Of a stretch of DNA of 64,000 nucleotides, positions 38,105 to 47,415 are shown piece after piece. Position numbers and translations under genes: made by a program. Origin of the DNA: an uncultured Luminiphilus sp. (GTDB taxonomy: Bacteria > Pseudomonadota > Gammaproteobacteria > Pseudomonadales > Halieaceae). The DNA is taken from NCBI GenBank assembly GCA_943789425.1, contig CALSUB010000010.1:52442-116441 (forward strand), in the 5' to 3' direction. Each line of letters starts with the position of its first letter. The stretch's first letter is position 1. Below the pieces are notes generated by a model. The model did no database searches, was not told the origin of the DNA, and worked only from the letters and a program-made list of their open reading frames with translations.

Positions 38105-38656
38105 GTGGGTAAAAGTGGCTGCTGGCGCCTAGCAATGGTGCTGGTCACCGCCGTGTTGTGCAGCGCGACCACGCCCACCGCTCAAACACAACCCATCAGA
38201 ACCTTTCCGGCCTCGGTGGTGTTTCAGGGGGATAGTTTTGATTGCGGCCCTGCTGCGCTGGCGACCTTATTACAGTTAAGGCTGCGGCGCCCCGCCACGT
38301 TGCTCGAACTGACACAGACCGTGCCGGAATTGAGTCGGCAGGAATGGCATCGTGTACACACCCGGGGATATAGCCTCGGTCAGCTTGTTGCGATGGCGGC
38401 TGCTGTGGGTGCGCGCGCCACCCTGCATCGATTGACCGCGCGAGGCTTGGCGCAAGTCAGTCTGCCAGTGCTGGTGTATCTCGACCTGCCCTCTGGCCCA
38501 CACTACAGTGTGCTGACCGGTATGGTTGGTAATCAGGTCGCATTGGCAGACCCATCGCTAGGTGCAGTGGTTTGGCCGAAGGCACAGTTTCTCTCGGCGT
38601 GGTCTACGACAGGTACTGGCTATGCGTTATCGGTTACAGCAGGTCCTGTCGGGTGA
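38105..38656 (+). CDS. Stand-alone C39-family cysteine peptidase, exported
   Basis: Papain-like peptidase of the type fused to bacteriocin exporters, but here without ABC-transporter domains. Catalytic Cys is in GDSFDCGPAALATLL, with the oxyanion Gln five residues before it; catalytic His is in GPHYSVLTGM and Asp in LADPSLG. A GTG at 38105 gives MGKSGCWRLAMVLVTAVLCS, a plausible signal peptide; ATG 38135 and more distant starts are alternatives. Similar lone C39 proteins (FapD) serve amyloid secretion; no amyloid gene is seen here. The end overlaps the convergent M16 gene by 23 bases. Confidence 0.8.
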   Translation: MGKSGCWRLAMVLVTAVLCSATTPTAQTQPIRTFPASVVFQGDSFDCGPAALATLLQLRLRRPATLLELTQTVPELSRQEWHRVHTRGYSLGQLVAMAAAVGARATLHRLTARGLAQVSLPVLVYLDLPSGPHYSVLTGMVGNQVALADPSLGAVVWPKAQFLSAWSTTGTGYALSVTAGPVG

Positions 38657-41591
38657 GTTCGATGCCACGCTGGGCCAATTCAGCGGCGCCGCTGACGTGC
38701 GTCACCACCGCCGTGCTCGCTAAATCGCCTCGAAGATAGGTGTCAGCCACTCTTCTCATGTCGTCAATTTGGGTATTAACAATACCGGCTCTAAATATTT
38801 TTCGATGCTCTGCCGTTCGCCCAAACAAACACTCATGAAAATGTTGTTTTGCTTCACCTGCGGGAGAACCTGGTTTATCCAAGCTGGCTACGACGCTCAA
38901 AATGGCCTCCTCAAGCGCGAGTGCATCGTGCTTAGTCTCCATTAACCACGTTAGAGACGCATCAAAATCAGCCAGAGTGTCAGCCAATCTCGGATCGCGG
39001 TAAGAGAAAAAACGGAACGCGGCAAGGTTGGCGTCATGGCTGGCACCGCCGCCATAAGCGCCCCCCTGTTCTCGAATGCTGCGATGTAAGAACCCGTTGC
39101 GAAGAAAAGCACCCAGCACCGTCAAGACGGGCGCGTCGGGGTGCCCTGAGGGCACGGTAGGATAGGCTCGAGCACAGAAGTTAACCTGAGTATTGGTGAC
39201 CCAGACTTCCTGACGCTGTTCACGAATAGGTGCACAGCTCCAGACGCTTGTCTCTGAGCTGCTGAGCGCGCCCATTGCGGATTCGGCAGCGAGGCTCGCA
39301 GCTGCAATATTGGGTTCGTCGGCAATGGTGCACAGTTGACGCCCGCCTGCTGAGGCCAATTTCTGCTGGATAGCCCCCAGTGAGCTGGCGAGCGAGGCAA
39401 GTTCACTGTCAGACTGGAGACTGTCGTCCAGTGCGCGGATTCTCCGAATCCCCTCGAGGCCGCCCTGTTCATGTGAAAGACGTGCTAGCGGACTCATGCC
39501 AGCGCAAGCGGCACTCATGGCGAGGGCATGACCGCTTCCCGTAATCCCTTGGTCGCGGCGCGCCCGAATTTGGCTGATCAGATCTCGGATGCGCGTGTGC
39601 TCGTCGAAGCGTGCCCCCTGCAACGTATCTGACATTAATGCCAGTTGCTCGTCTATCCGGTCGGCGAGGGCCTTTGAGGATAAAACGAGGTAGCGATCAC
39701 AGGATTGTTCGTCCTCCCGATGCGCTCGGCTACTGATCGACGCACTGAGTGAGCCGACAGTTGCGGAGTGACGATCCTGAGCTTGCAAATACGTTAACCC
39801 TTCCGTACCCACTTCTGCCATGAGCCCGGTCACCAGCGGCAAATGTTGTTGCTCTGCATCGGTGAGCGCGGGTAGCTGACTGACCCATTGCTGATAGACC
39901 AGCCCGTTAGTGCCTGCGGTGTAGCGATAATGAGGTGCCACGGTTTGTGTGATGTCGGGAATGGGGGAGGGGATTTCGGCCGGTATGTCGGTCAGTGCGA
40001 CTCGTGGCAGCACGTTGGGATCGTCTTTCTGTGCTTGCCGTTCCCGTAGGCGCGCTGCTAGATCGAGTACGTCCGCTGTTTGCGCCTCATCGAGGCTGGC
40101 TTTCATGGCGTCGAGTCGCGCGGTCTCAGCGGCGTCGCGCTGCGCTGACAGGGTTGCGTCGGGTTCCACCACCAGGCGCACTCTGTGAGGGTTGTCGAGT
40201 AGCAAACGCCGCAAGAGCGAGGGGATATAGTCGGGAGACGCAAGACGCGCTCTGAGCGTGGCAATGACTGGCTCCAAATCTAACGCAGACACGGCATCGC
40301 CATAGTGAGTGGCCGCGCCCAAGGCTCGTAACATCAGATTCAACCCATAGGGCATGCCGTCGCCACCGACCTCACGCTGATGAAGCTCGATCTGCCGCAG
40401 TATGGCCTCGACCTTCTCGGCAGCGATACCGTGCTCGGCAACACTGTTAATGCAGTCCAGAACCGCAGCCTCAAAAGCCAAAGCATGAGTGATATCACTG
40501 CCCTCGATGCCGCAGCAAAAGACCATCTCACGCATCGATTCTTCTAAGCCGCATAAAGGGGAGGGTGCGGAACCGAGATCTGTAGTTTCCAAATAGTGCA
40601 TTAACGGTGAGGCACTGTTTTCCATCAACACTGACGCTACCAACTGTGCCTCAAGCATCGCTGTCAGGTCCGCGCTTTCACCGAGCTTCCAACCCATGAT
40701 CAGGTGCGTTTTATTCTGGATATCTTCTTCAGGATCCATCGCGTAGGTATGCGTTGCAGATCGTGGCTCAGTAAACGCGGTCTCGAGCGCGACCTCTACC
40801 TGACGATCAAGGGCATCGAACCGATGTAATACGGCCGACTCGAATACCCGCTGATGGTCGGCTGCAGGAATATCACCGAAGGTGAGAAAGATGGCATTAC
40901 TGGGATGATAATGTTCAGCATAAAAATCGCGTAGCTGCTGGTAAGTCAGATCAGGAATCGCCTCGGGATCCCCGCCGCTGTTGAAGTGGTAAGTGTTAGA
41001 CGGAAACAATTCGAAACACAGTCGGTCCCACAGCACAGAAGGCGTGGACGACATCGCGCCCTTCATTTCATTAAAGACAACCCCCTTAAAAGTGAGCGCC
41101 TGATCACGATCGTCGTTTTCAAACTCAACGCGATGCCCCTCCTGCGCGAAATCTAAGGGGTCAAGACGAGAGAAAAAGACCGCATCAAGGTACACATCGA
41201 GCAGATTGCCAAAATCCTTGCGGTTTTGTGTCGCAAAGGGATAGGCCGTCCAGTCTGAGCTGGTGAAGGCGTTCATAAAGGTGTTAAGTGATCGCCGCAG
41301 CATCATGAAAAACGGATCGCGCACAGGGTATCGCTCGCTACCACATAGCGCGGTATGTTCGAGAATATGAGCCACACCAGTGGAGTCCTCAGGCACGGTT
41401 CGCAGAGCCACCATAAAAACGTTCTCTGGACTGTCGCTGCTCAGGTGCAGGTGAAGCGCGCCGGTGCCCGGATGGCGATATTCCTCGACGCTGAGATTCA
41501 GGCTGGGGATGGGCACTGATCGTTGCCGCACGAAGGTATTGGCGGTTTCAGTGGCCGTTGATGCATGAGATGCATGAGATGCGTCGGTCAT
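38634..41591 (-). CDS. M16C-family zinc metalloprotease (presequence-protease type)
   Basis: It has 985 residues, typical of the PreP-like clan that degrades peptides in a closed chamber. The inverted zinc motif HILEH is at about 75-79 with the third ligand in the following helix (FNEMKGAMSS region near 170). Four M16 lobes follow; the late GGAYGGGASHDANLAAFRFF is the conserved substrate-closing block. No signal peptide is visible, implying cytoplasmic peptide turnover. The N-terminus contains a nine-base tandem repeat encoding ASHASHAS. Confidence 0.93.
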   Translation of the reverse strand: MTDASHASHASTATETANTFVRQRSVPIPSLNLSVEEYRHPGTGALHLHLSSDSPENVFMVALRTVPEDSTGVAHILEHTALCGSERYPVRDPFFMMLRRSLNTFMNAFTSSDWTAYPFATQNRKDFGNLLDVYLDAVFFSRLDPLDFAQEGHRVEFENDDRDQALTFKGVVFNEMKGAMSSTPSVLWDRLCFELFPSNTYHFNSGGDPEAIPDLTYQQLRDFYAEHYHPSNAIFLTFGDIPAADHQRVFESAVLHRFDALDRQVEVALETAFTEPRSATHTYAMDPEEDIQNKTHLIMGWKLGESADLTAMLEAQLVASVLMENSASPLMHYLETTDLGSAPSPLCGLEESMREMVFCCGIEGSDITHALAFEAAVLDCINSVAEHGIAAEKVEAILRQIELHQREVGGDGMPYGLNLMLRALGAATHYGDAVSALDLEPVIATLRARLASPDYIPSLLRRLLLDNPHRVRLVVEPDATLSAQRDAAETARLDAMKASLDEAQTADVLDLAARLRERQAQKDDPNVLPRVALTDIPAEIPSPIPDITQTVAPHYRYTAGTNGLVYQQWVSQLPALTDAEQQHLPLVTGLMAEVGTEGLTYLQAQDRHSATVGSLSASISSRAHREDEQSCDRYLVLSSKALADRIDEQLALMSDTLQGARFDEHTRIRDLISQIRARRDQGITGSGHALAMSAACAGMSPLARLSHEQGGLEGIRRIRALDDSLQSDSELASLASSLGAIQQKLASAGGRQLCTIADEPNIAAASLAAESAMGALSSSETSVWSCAPIREQRQEVWVTNTQVNFCARAYPTVPSGHPDAPVLTVLGAFLRNGFLHRSIREQGGAYGGGASHDANLAAFRFFSYRDPRLADTLADFDASLTWLMETKHDALALEEAILSVVASLDKPGSPAGEAKQHFHECLFGRTAEHRKIFRAGIVNTQIDDMRRVADTYLRGDLASTAVVTHVSGAAELAQRGIELTRQDLL

Positions 41592-41639
41592 GATGTGATC
41601 CAGTCAAGTCGAGTAAAGAGTTATGTCACTACTATGGGG

Positions 41640-42437
41640 TCAGGGATTCGCTTTTTCCAGCGCGATCTCAAATAGCCAGGGCCACCGTTTTCCGGTTACC
41701 CAAATTTGTCCCGTCTGCGGGTCTACTGCAATACCATTTAATACGTCAGTATCTCGAAGCCGGTCTTCTTTGGGTAACAATCCATCGAGGTGAATCAGAC
41801 CCACGACTTTGCCGGTATCGGGGTCAATTTGAGCAATGCGATCGCTTTGCCACAAGTTAGCCCAAATCAGGCCGTTTACCCACTCGAGCTCATTAAGATT
41901 GCGCAGCGGTTCGCCGTTCATCGTGACCGAGAGGGTGGTGATTTGCCCCAAGCCTTCCTCTGAGACAACCCTTGAATATAACTGGTCAGAGCCGTCACTG
42001 AACCACAGCGCTTGGTCATCATGCGTTGCGCCCCAGCCTTGACCGGGCAGTGGGCTGCGTCCCACGAGGGTCATATCGGGTAACGCATAGATCAGCATGA
42101 CCCGCTCCCGCCAAGAAAGTAACAGCAAGTGATCGTTTATGATTGTCAGGCCTTCAGCAAATAGGCGCGAATCAACCGGTACCGTTCGCACTAACTGCAT
42201 ACTGGGGAAGTCATAAATGCGAATCGCTGATTGGCCATAGAGCCCCGAACTCACATAGAGTCGGTTGTCATAGATTTCAAGGCCCTGCGTAAAGTTCTCG
42301 CGATCAAATCGTATTGTCGAAACCACCCGATGAGTGTACTGCGCGACCTGGTCCTCTTCAGCCAGCGCATCCATGAAGGAGTGGCTGCCAACGATCAACA
42401 GAAAGGATAACCATCCCAGTGAAGGCAGCGGCCTCAT
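41640..42437 (-). CDS. Glutaminyl-peptide cyclotransferase (glutamine cyclotransferase family)
   Basis: Forms N-terminal pyroglutamate on exported peptides; plant-type five-bladed propeller fold. It has 265 residues with a signal peptide (LGWLSFLLIVGSHSFMDALA) and the family blocks FTQGLEIYDNRLYVSSG, SDGSDQLY, LNELEWVNGLIWANLW and VLNGIAVDPQTGQIWVTGK. The start overlaps the mnmC stop by four bases. The actual substrate is unknown. Confidence 0.93.
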   Translation of the reverse strand: MRPLPSLGWLSFLLIVGSHSFMDALAEEDQVAQYTHRVVSTIRFDRENFTQGLEIYDNRLYVSSGLYGQSAIRIYDFPSMQLVRTVPVDSRLFAEGLTIINDHLLLLSWRERVMLIYALPDMTLVGRSPLPGQGWGATHDDQALWFSDGSDQLYSRVVSEEGLGQITTLSVTMNGEPLRNLNELEWVNGLIWANLWQSDRIAQIDPDTGKVVGLIHLDGLLPKEDRLRDTDVLNGIAVDPQTGQIWVTGKRWPWLFEIALEKANP

Positions 42438-44440
42438 AGCGGGTTGCCTCTTTTCAATGCGCGTTCGGCAAATCGTGCCGGTGCGATAGCACGCTGCAAA
42501 TAACGCGGTGCGGGGGGCAGCGTTCCCAATAGTTGGTCTACCAGTAGCTCCGCAGCCAGTGGCGCGGCCGACAGTCCCCGCGAGCCCAAACTGGTGAGCA
42601 CGGCGAGGCCTGGGCGAACCGGCGCAGGCGCATCAATGATCTGCTTGCGATCATGGCGAATCCGATCGTAGCGCTGATTAAAAATGTTCAGCGATGGCAC
42701 CAGTCCGGCGATGGGCAGGTAGTCATTACTATTACAGCGTAGGGCGACATGACCCTGCCAATTGTTATCACCGAGCGTCAGGTCTAGATAGGGTAAAGCC
42801 TGTTGCAGCATGCCGATATTATGCCCGTGCTCTGCTGCACGTTCATCCGTTTGCGCATCTCCCGGCCCGAAGCTGGCCCCCGTGCAATGTATGCCTTGCC
42901 TAGCGGGTGGCAAATAGCCTTGATCGCACAGTGTTATCGGGAGTTGAGATAGCATTTTTGAGCTCGGAAGGTGAGTCGTTTGCCCCCGGATGACAGTGAG
43001 CGGTAGCCACTCTAACCCGGGTTCTGTCAGTGCGGCCTGTGCGGTCGCCAGCACGGCTAAAGGCGCCTCACAGAGCACTTCACCGCTCGTATTACTGGCT
43101 TGCCACGCGTCGTTCGACAGCTGCCCCAGCTGCACGGGACCACACTGCTCCGTCAGGGTGATGAGGGGATGTGCCAACAGACTGCGACAGACCGCACGCG
43201 GATCAAGCCAGCCGCCCCGCAAATAGTGGATACCGCCGCAGCGGGGTTGCATGCCAATGATGTCCGATATCTCATCGGCGCTCAGGATTCGCGCAAAGTC
43301 TGGTGCAAGCCCCAGCACGCTCGCGAGGTGCTCGAGGGTTTCGTCCGTGTCATGCAATTGGATATAACCGCCCCACCCGATGTCGAGGTTGTCGCGCAGC
43401 GCACCAGATCGATGCAGCCTGCGGTAATGATCCGTCGCATAGCTGAAGGCCGCGACTGAAAAATCGCTGAGGGGGTTGTGACGATGAGAGAGCCGAGTAT
43501 AGGTGACACCTTGAAGGTTACCTGATCCGCCTCCCGCGCAGACATCTGCTTCGAGTACCGTTACTGCAATGCCACGCGATGCCAGTGCATAGGCGGTATG
43601 CGCTCCGGCGAGGCCGGCGCCGACCACGAGCGCGTGGTGGTAGTCCTGCGGTGCTGGGTTCAGATCCCAGGGCGTGAGGGATATCGGGGTGGGTACCGAG
43701 CGGCATAACGTACCACTGAGCGTATCGCGCTTGCCGGCAAAGCCCGGTCGTTTCTCGGTTGTAAAACCGGCCTTAGACAGTCCTTCCCTGACATCGCGCG
43801 CCACGCTAAACGTGGCCAGTGTTGCCTGTGGTTTGCTCAGCGCGGCCATGCCGGCGTACACCTCGGTGCACCAAGGTCCGGGTCCTGTCGACGGCGAAAA
43901 ACCATCGAGATACCAGGCGTCGACCCACTGTCGTCCGTGGCTGGCTAAATCACTGAGAATCTCGCTGGCGTCGCCCCACCAAAAATCCACAGTGACGCCC
44001 CAATCTGGGAAATAACGCCGATGGCAGCCCGGTAAAGGATCCGGCCAGTGGTCAAGCAAACGGGCTAATACGGGGTTCAAGCTGGGCCAGTGGGCCAATG
44101 CGCGCCGCATGTCCTGAGGGGATAGGGGGGACTGCTCCACTGCTAGGTAGTGTAGTTGTCGATTCGCCGGCCGATGTTGGCGCCAAGTCTCGAGAGTGAG
44201 GCACGCAGTGAGACCACTACCGAAGCCGATCTCGCCGATAGTAAAAGGCTGTCTGTCGTCATTGTCCTGCCATCGCGCGGGTAACCGATTACCTTCGATG
44301 AAGACGTACTGACTTTCCGAGAGACCGTCGACGGTGGAGAAATAGATATCTCCGGTGGCGCGTGAAACTGGCACGTGATCGCGCCAATCAAGCTCGGGTG
44401 GGCTGAGTGGGGTCCAGATTTTTTGCGATGGATTGATCAA
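42434..44440 (-). CDS. mnmC: tRNA 5-methylaminomethyl-2-thiouridine biosynthesis bifunctional protein MnmC
   Basis: Completes the wobble-uridine modification: the C-terminal FAD oxidase (MnmC1) removes carboxymethyl and the N-terminal SAM methylase (MnmC2) adds methyl. It has 668 residues. The methyltransferase domain occupies about 1-235, with IGEIGFGSGLTACLTLETW and DAWYLDGFSPSTGPGPW. The FAD domain begins with ALVVGAGLAGAHTAYALASR (about 271-290) and ends near GSRGLSAAPLAAELL. It is coupled to the cyclotransferase gene downstream. Confidence 0.96.
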   Translation of the reverse strand: MINPSQKIWTPLSPPELDWRDHVPVSRATGDIYFSTVDGLSESQYVFIEGNRLPARWQDNDDRQPFTIGEIGFGSGLTACLTLETWRQHRPANRQLHYLAVEQSPLSPQDMRRALAHWPSLNPVLARLLDHWPDPLPGCHRRYFPDWGVTVDFWWGDASEILSDLASHGRQWVDAWYLDGFSPSTGPGPWCTEVYAGMAALSKPQATLATFSVARDVREGLSKAGFTTEKRPGFAGKRDTLSGTLCRSVPTPISLTPWDLNPAPQDYHHALVVGAGLAGAHTAYALASRGIAVTVLEADVCAGGGSGNLQGVTYTRLSHRHNPLSDFSVAAFSYATDHYRRLHRSGALRDNLDIGWGGYIQLHDTDETLEHLASVLGLAPDFARILSADEISDIIGMQPRCGGIHYLRGGWLDPRAVCRSLLAHPLITLTEQCGPVQLGQLSNDAWQASNTSGEVLCEAPLAVLATAQAALTEPGLEWLPLTVIRGQTTHLPSSKMLSQLPITLCDQGYLPPARQGIHCTGASFGPGDAQTDERAAEHGHNIGMLQQALPYLDLTLGDNNWQGHVALRCNSNDYLPIAGLVPSLNIFNQRYDRIRHDRKQIIDAPAPVRPGLAVLTSLGSRGLSAAPLAAELLVDQLLGTLPPAPRYLQRAIAPARFAERALKRGNPL

Positions 44441-44612
44441 TTAGGTCACTACTTTTGAGCGAGGCAGCGGCGGCTCACAAAGTAAAGTGAGTCGGAATAG
44501 AGCGGAGTCTAACAAACACCGGTCGCAGACGCGTAATGGACTCATGCTGATAAATGAGGGTGCGCCTCAGCTCGTCCGCACGGTACAATCACGGCCCTAC
44601 GCAGGAGGCCCC

Positions 44613-45134
44613 ATGGCAGCTAACGACAGAACTCTGACTGATGAACAGTTCGCGACGATTTGCGTCAACGTGCTTCATCAGACCCTGATTGAGACGTCAC
44701 GGACCGTAGGAAAGCGGATATTCAGAGAATTAGAAGCCAATAAGCGCGTCGCACTGACCAATTTGCGCATGGAAGATGAGGGCGAGGTGCGGCTAGACCT
44801 GACCCTCGATTACACCGAATTTAGAGGTGCGTTAAATTTTTCATTGTTCCGCGACTCCATTCAAGCGTTGTTGGCGCGGTATGTTGAGGAATTACAAAAA
44901 GAGGAGACAACGGTGACCGCACTCCGCATGATGGACGAGAACGGTCAGGCGACGTCAGAGCGCCGACTGTTTGGTATTCCCGGCGTGATCGCCGTCGATG
45001 GTGTGGTGAATATGATGATGATGGGTGCGACCCCTGCCGTTGATTCGCCAGTGGTGCTGATCGAGCTCATGTATATTGATCCTGCCCAATTCAGTCAATC
45101 CTCCTCGGAGAGCGACGCCGCCTCAATGAGCTGA
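44613..45134 (+). CDS. Conserved-looking hypothetical cytoplasmic protein
   Basis: Not recognised. It has 173 residues from the ATG at 44613, which has a strong AGGAGG eight bases upstream; earlier in-frame starts lack one. No signal or membrane helix is visible. The composition is alpha/beta, with a helix-rich first half (TICVNVLHQTLIETSRTVGK) and strands such as EGEVRLDLTLDYTEF. The tail is Ser-rich. It shares the intergenic region with the divergent mnmC and overlaps the convergent maoC by 40 bases. Confidence 0.7.
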   Translation: MAANDRTLTDEQFATICVNVLHQTLIETSRTVGKRIFRELEANKRVALTNLRMEDEGEVRLDLTLDYTEFRGALNFSLFRDSIQALLARYVEELQKEETTVTALRMMDENGQATSERRLFGIPGVIAVDGVVNMMMMGATPAVDSPVVLIELMYIDPAQFSQSSSESDAASMS

Positions 45135-45592
45135 AGGGCAGGGGGCGGGATCACCGTAACGGTTTCCTGTGTGGTGGGCGCGGCCACCTGTGCCTCACCT
45201 TTTGCGACCGCTTTGCCATCTTGATTTTCAACCTGACACTGGAGGGTAATCCAGGGTCGTTTAACGTGCTTATCGATGACTGATAGCGTGACGGTGAGCG
45301 TGTCACCTAAAAAAACAGGTGCCTTAAACTGGAGGCTTTGGCTGAGATACACGCTGCCGGGTCCAGGTAGCTGCATGGCAATGGCAGCGCTAATCAATGC
45401 GCCGATCAGCATGCCATGCGCGATGCACTCCCCAAAGGGGGTAGTCGCCGCATACTCGGGGTCTAAGTGCAGCGGGTTGTGATCTCCCGAGATCGCTGCA
45501 AAGGCCTCAACCTCCTGATTGGTAATCAATCGAGTATAGGTCGTGCTATCGCCCACGTTAATCTCATCAAAGGTGATGTTGCTAATCTGCAT
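45095..45592 (-). CDS. MaoC-family (R)-specific enoyl-CoA hydratase
   Basis: Hydrates trans-2-enoyl-CoA to (R)-3-hydroxyacyl-CoA, linking fatty-acid oxidation to polyester or other pathways. It has 165 residues from the ATG at 45592. The hot-dog fold hydratase motif with catalytic Asp and His is in FAAISGDHNPLHLDPEYA, and GECIAHGMLIGALISAA is the second conserved block. It is divergent from fadD, consistent with fatty-acid metabolism. Confidence 0.9.
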   Translation of the reverse strand: MQISNITFDEINVGDSTTYTRLITNQEVEAFAAISGDHNPLHLDPEYAATTPFGECIAHGMLIGALISAAIAMQLPGPGSVYLSQSLQFKAPVFLGDTLTVTLSVIDKHVKRPWITLQCQVENQDGKAVAKGEAQVAAPTTQETVTVIPPPALQLIEAASLSEED

Positions 45593-45681
45593 AGTGATCA
45601 AACCTCGTATTGCGGTAAAAGCAGCGTTGGCGGTTGACCCGGCGGCGCCTGATCCACATCATACCCAAAACCCGATAGCCA

Positions 45682-45711
45682 AGATCCTAGCTCCATAGAT
45701 CCTAGCCCCAT
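45682..45711. repeat. Two tandem 15-base repeats upstream of fadD
   Basis: AGATCCTAGCTCCAT (45682-45696) is repeated at once as AGATCCTAGCCCCAT (45697-45711) with one difference, 28 bases before the fadD ATG. It may be a paired regulator site or a simple duplication. Confidence 0.6.
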
Positions 45712-45738
45712 AATCCAATCGCTACCAGAGATAAGCCT

Positions 45739-47415
45739 ATGACGGACACAGTACACCGTGTGATCGAAACGCAACTCGCCGCGTTAGGGATTCCTCCGAA
45801 AATTGATACGGTCATTTATCCTTCGATTGTTGCTTTGTTCGAAGAGGCCCTAGCGACTTTTCGTGAAGAGGCAGCTTGCAGCAGTGTGGGGCATACGCTG
45901 AGCTATGGAGAACTCGATCGGTTGTCAGCCGATTTTGCAGGGTGGCTACAAAATGGTGCGGGGCTCAGTCGCGGTGACCGGGTCGCGATACAGATGCCCA
46001 ATTTGATTCAGTATCTCGTGGCGAGCTTGGGCGCGCTGCGCGCGGGCATGGTCGTGGTCAACACCAACCCCCTGTATACCGAGCGTGAACTTGAGCACCA
46101 ATTAAACGATGCCAATGTCCGGGTGATGGTCGTACAGGCCAATGTGGCGCAAACCGCCGCGGCGGTGTTACCCCGCACGCAGGTAGAAACAGTGGTGGTG
46201 ACCGAAATTGCTGACTTACATCCACAGCCCAAGCGGGCTTTGATCAACTTTGTCGTTAAGCACGTTAAAAAGATGGTGCCAAAATTTCAGATTGCTGGTG
46301 CATTAAAATTTAACGATGTGTTGAAGCGCGGGGCTAAAACGCCCTATCGAGCAGTGATCCTCGAACAAACCGATTTGGCAATGCTCCAGTACACCGGCGG
46401 GACCACCGGTGTCGCTAAAGGTGCCATGCTGACCCACGGTAACTTGGTTGCCAATGTCCTGCAGAGCGATGCTTTTTTTGCGACGCACAACATGGACGGA
46501 CGGGGCGAAACGATGCTGCAACCGCTTCCGGTCTACCATATCTATGCGTTCACTGCCTCGATGTATGCATTGCGAATAGGGGCACACACAGCCTTCGTGC
46601 CTAATCCACGTGACCTCGACTCGCTGGTGCAGGCCTTTGAGGCGCACCCGCCGGCCCTGTTTTGCGGATTGAATACTCTGTTCGTGGCGCTGTGTAACCA
46701 TGAAGGCTTCCGAGCACTGGATTTCTCGAAGCTACAAGTCACCTTGTCTGGTGGCATGGCATTGACCCATGATGCAGCTCATCGTTGGACCGAGGTGACC
46801 GGTTGTGCCGTGTCAGAGGGTTATGGCTTGACTGAAACGTCGCCCACGGTGTCGGGGAACCCAGGTAACGGCATACAGATTGGGACGATCGGCGTTCCGG
46901 TGCCAAGCACCGAAATCCAAATTCGCGATACCGACGGCAATCCGCTCGGGCTCGATGAGCCGGGTGAGCTCTGCGTTCGTGGCCCCCAGGTCATGGCGGG
47001 GTATTGGCAACGGCCTGAAGCAACAGCCGAGGCGATTGACCCAGAGGGCTGGTTCGCCACCGGTGATATTGCGCTCGTGCAGCCTGATGGTTATCTCCGT
47101 ATCGTAGATCGTAAGAAGGATATGATCGTGGTGTCAGGCTTCAATGTTTACCCGAACGAACTTGAGGATGTGCTGGTGGCGCATCCCGATGTAGTGGAAT
47201 GTGCCGCAGTGGGTATTGCCAGTGAAAGCACGGGTGAAGCGATTCGTATGTTTGTTGTGAGCAGCCGTCCCGACCTCAGTGAAGAGGAGGTGAGAAACTT
47301 TATGCGAGAGGGCCTGACGGGCTACAAGGTCCCTAAGTCAATCGTGTTTAAAGACGAGTTGCCAAAAACGGCCGTAGGCAAGATTCTGCGTCGCGAGTTG
47401 CGTGACGTCGATTAA
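45739..47415 (+). CDS. fadD: Long-chain acyl-CoA synthetase FadD
   Basis: Activates fatty acids with ATP and CoA at the inner membrane. It has 558 residues, close to E. coli FadD (561). The AMP-binding motif YTGGTTGVAKGAMLTH is at about 215-230, GYGLTETSP at about 362, the ATP motif WFATGDIALVQPDGYLRIVDRKKDMI (given in part) near 440, and the FACS-type end block PKTAVGKILRREL near the C-terminus. hrpA begins directly after the stop codon (TAAATG). Confidence 0.93.
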   Translation: MTDTVHRVIETQLAALGIPPKIDTVIYPSIVALFEEALATFREEAACSSVGHTLSYGELDRLSADFAGWLQNGAGLSRGDRVAIQMPNLIQYLVASLGALRAGMVVVNTNPLYTERELEHQLNDANVRVMVVQANVAQTAAAVLPRTQVETVVVTEIADLHPQPKRALINFVVKHVKKMVPKFQIAGALKFNDVLKRGAKTPYRAVILEQTDLAMLQYTGGTTGVAKGAMLTHGNLVANVLQSDAFFATHNMDGRGETMLQPLPVYHIYAFTASMYALRIGAHTAFVPNPRDLDSLVQAFEAHPPALFCGLNTLFVALCNHEGFRALDFSKLQVTLSGGMALTHDAAHRWTEVTGCAVSEGYGLTETSPTVSGNPGNGIQIGTIGVPVPSTEIQIRDTDGNPLGLDEPGELCVRGPQVMAGYWQRPEATAEAIDPEGWFATGDIALVQPDGYLRIVDRKKDMIVVSGFNVYPNELEDVLVAHPDVVECAAVGIASESTGEAIRMFVVSSRPDLSEEEVRNFMREGLTGYKVPKSIVFKDELPKTAVGKILRRELRDVD

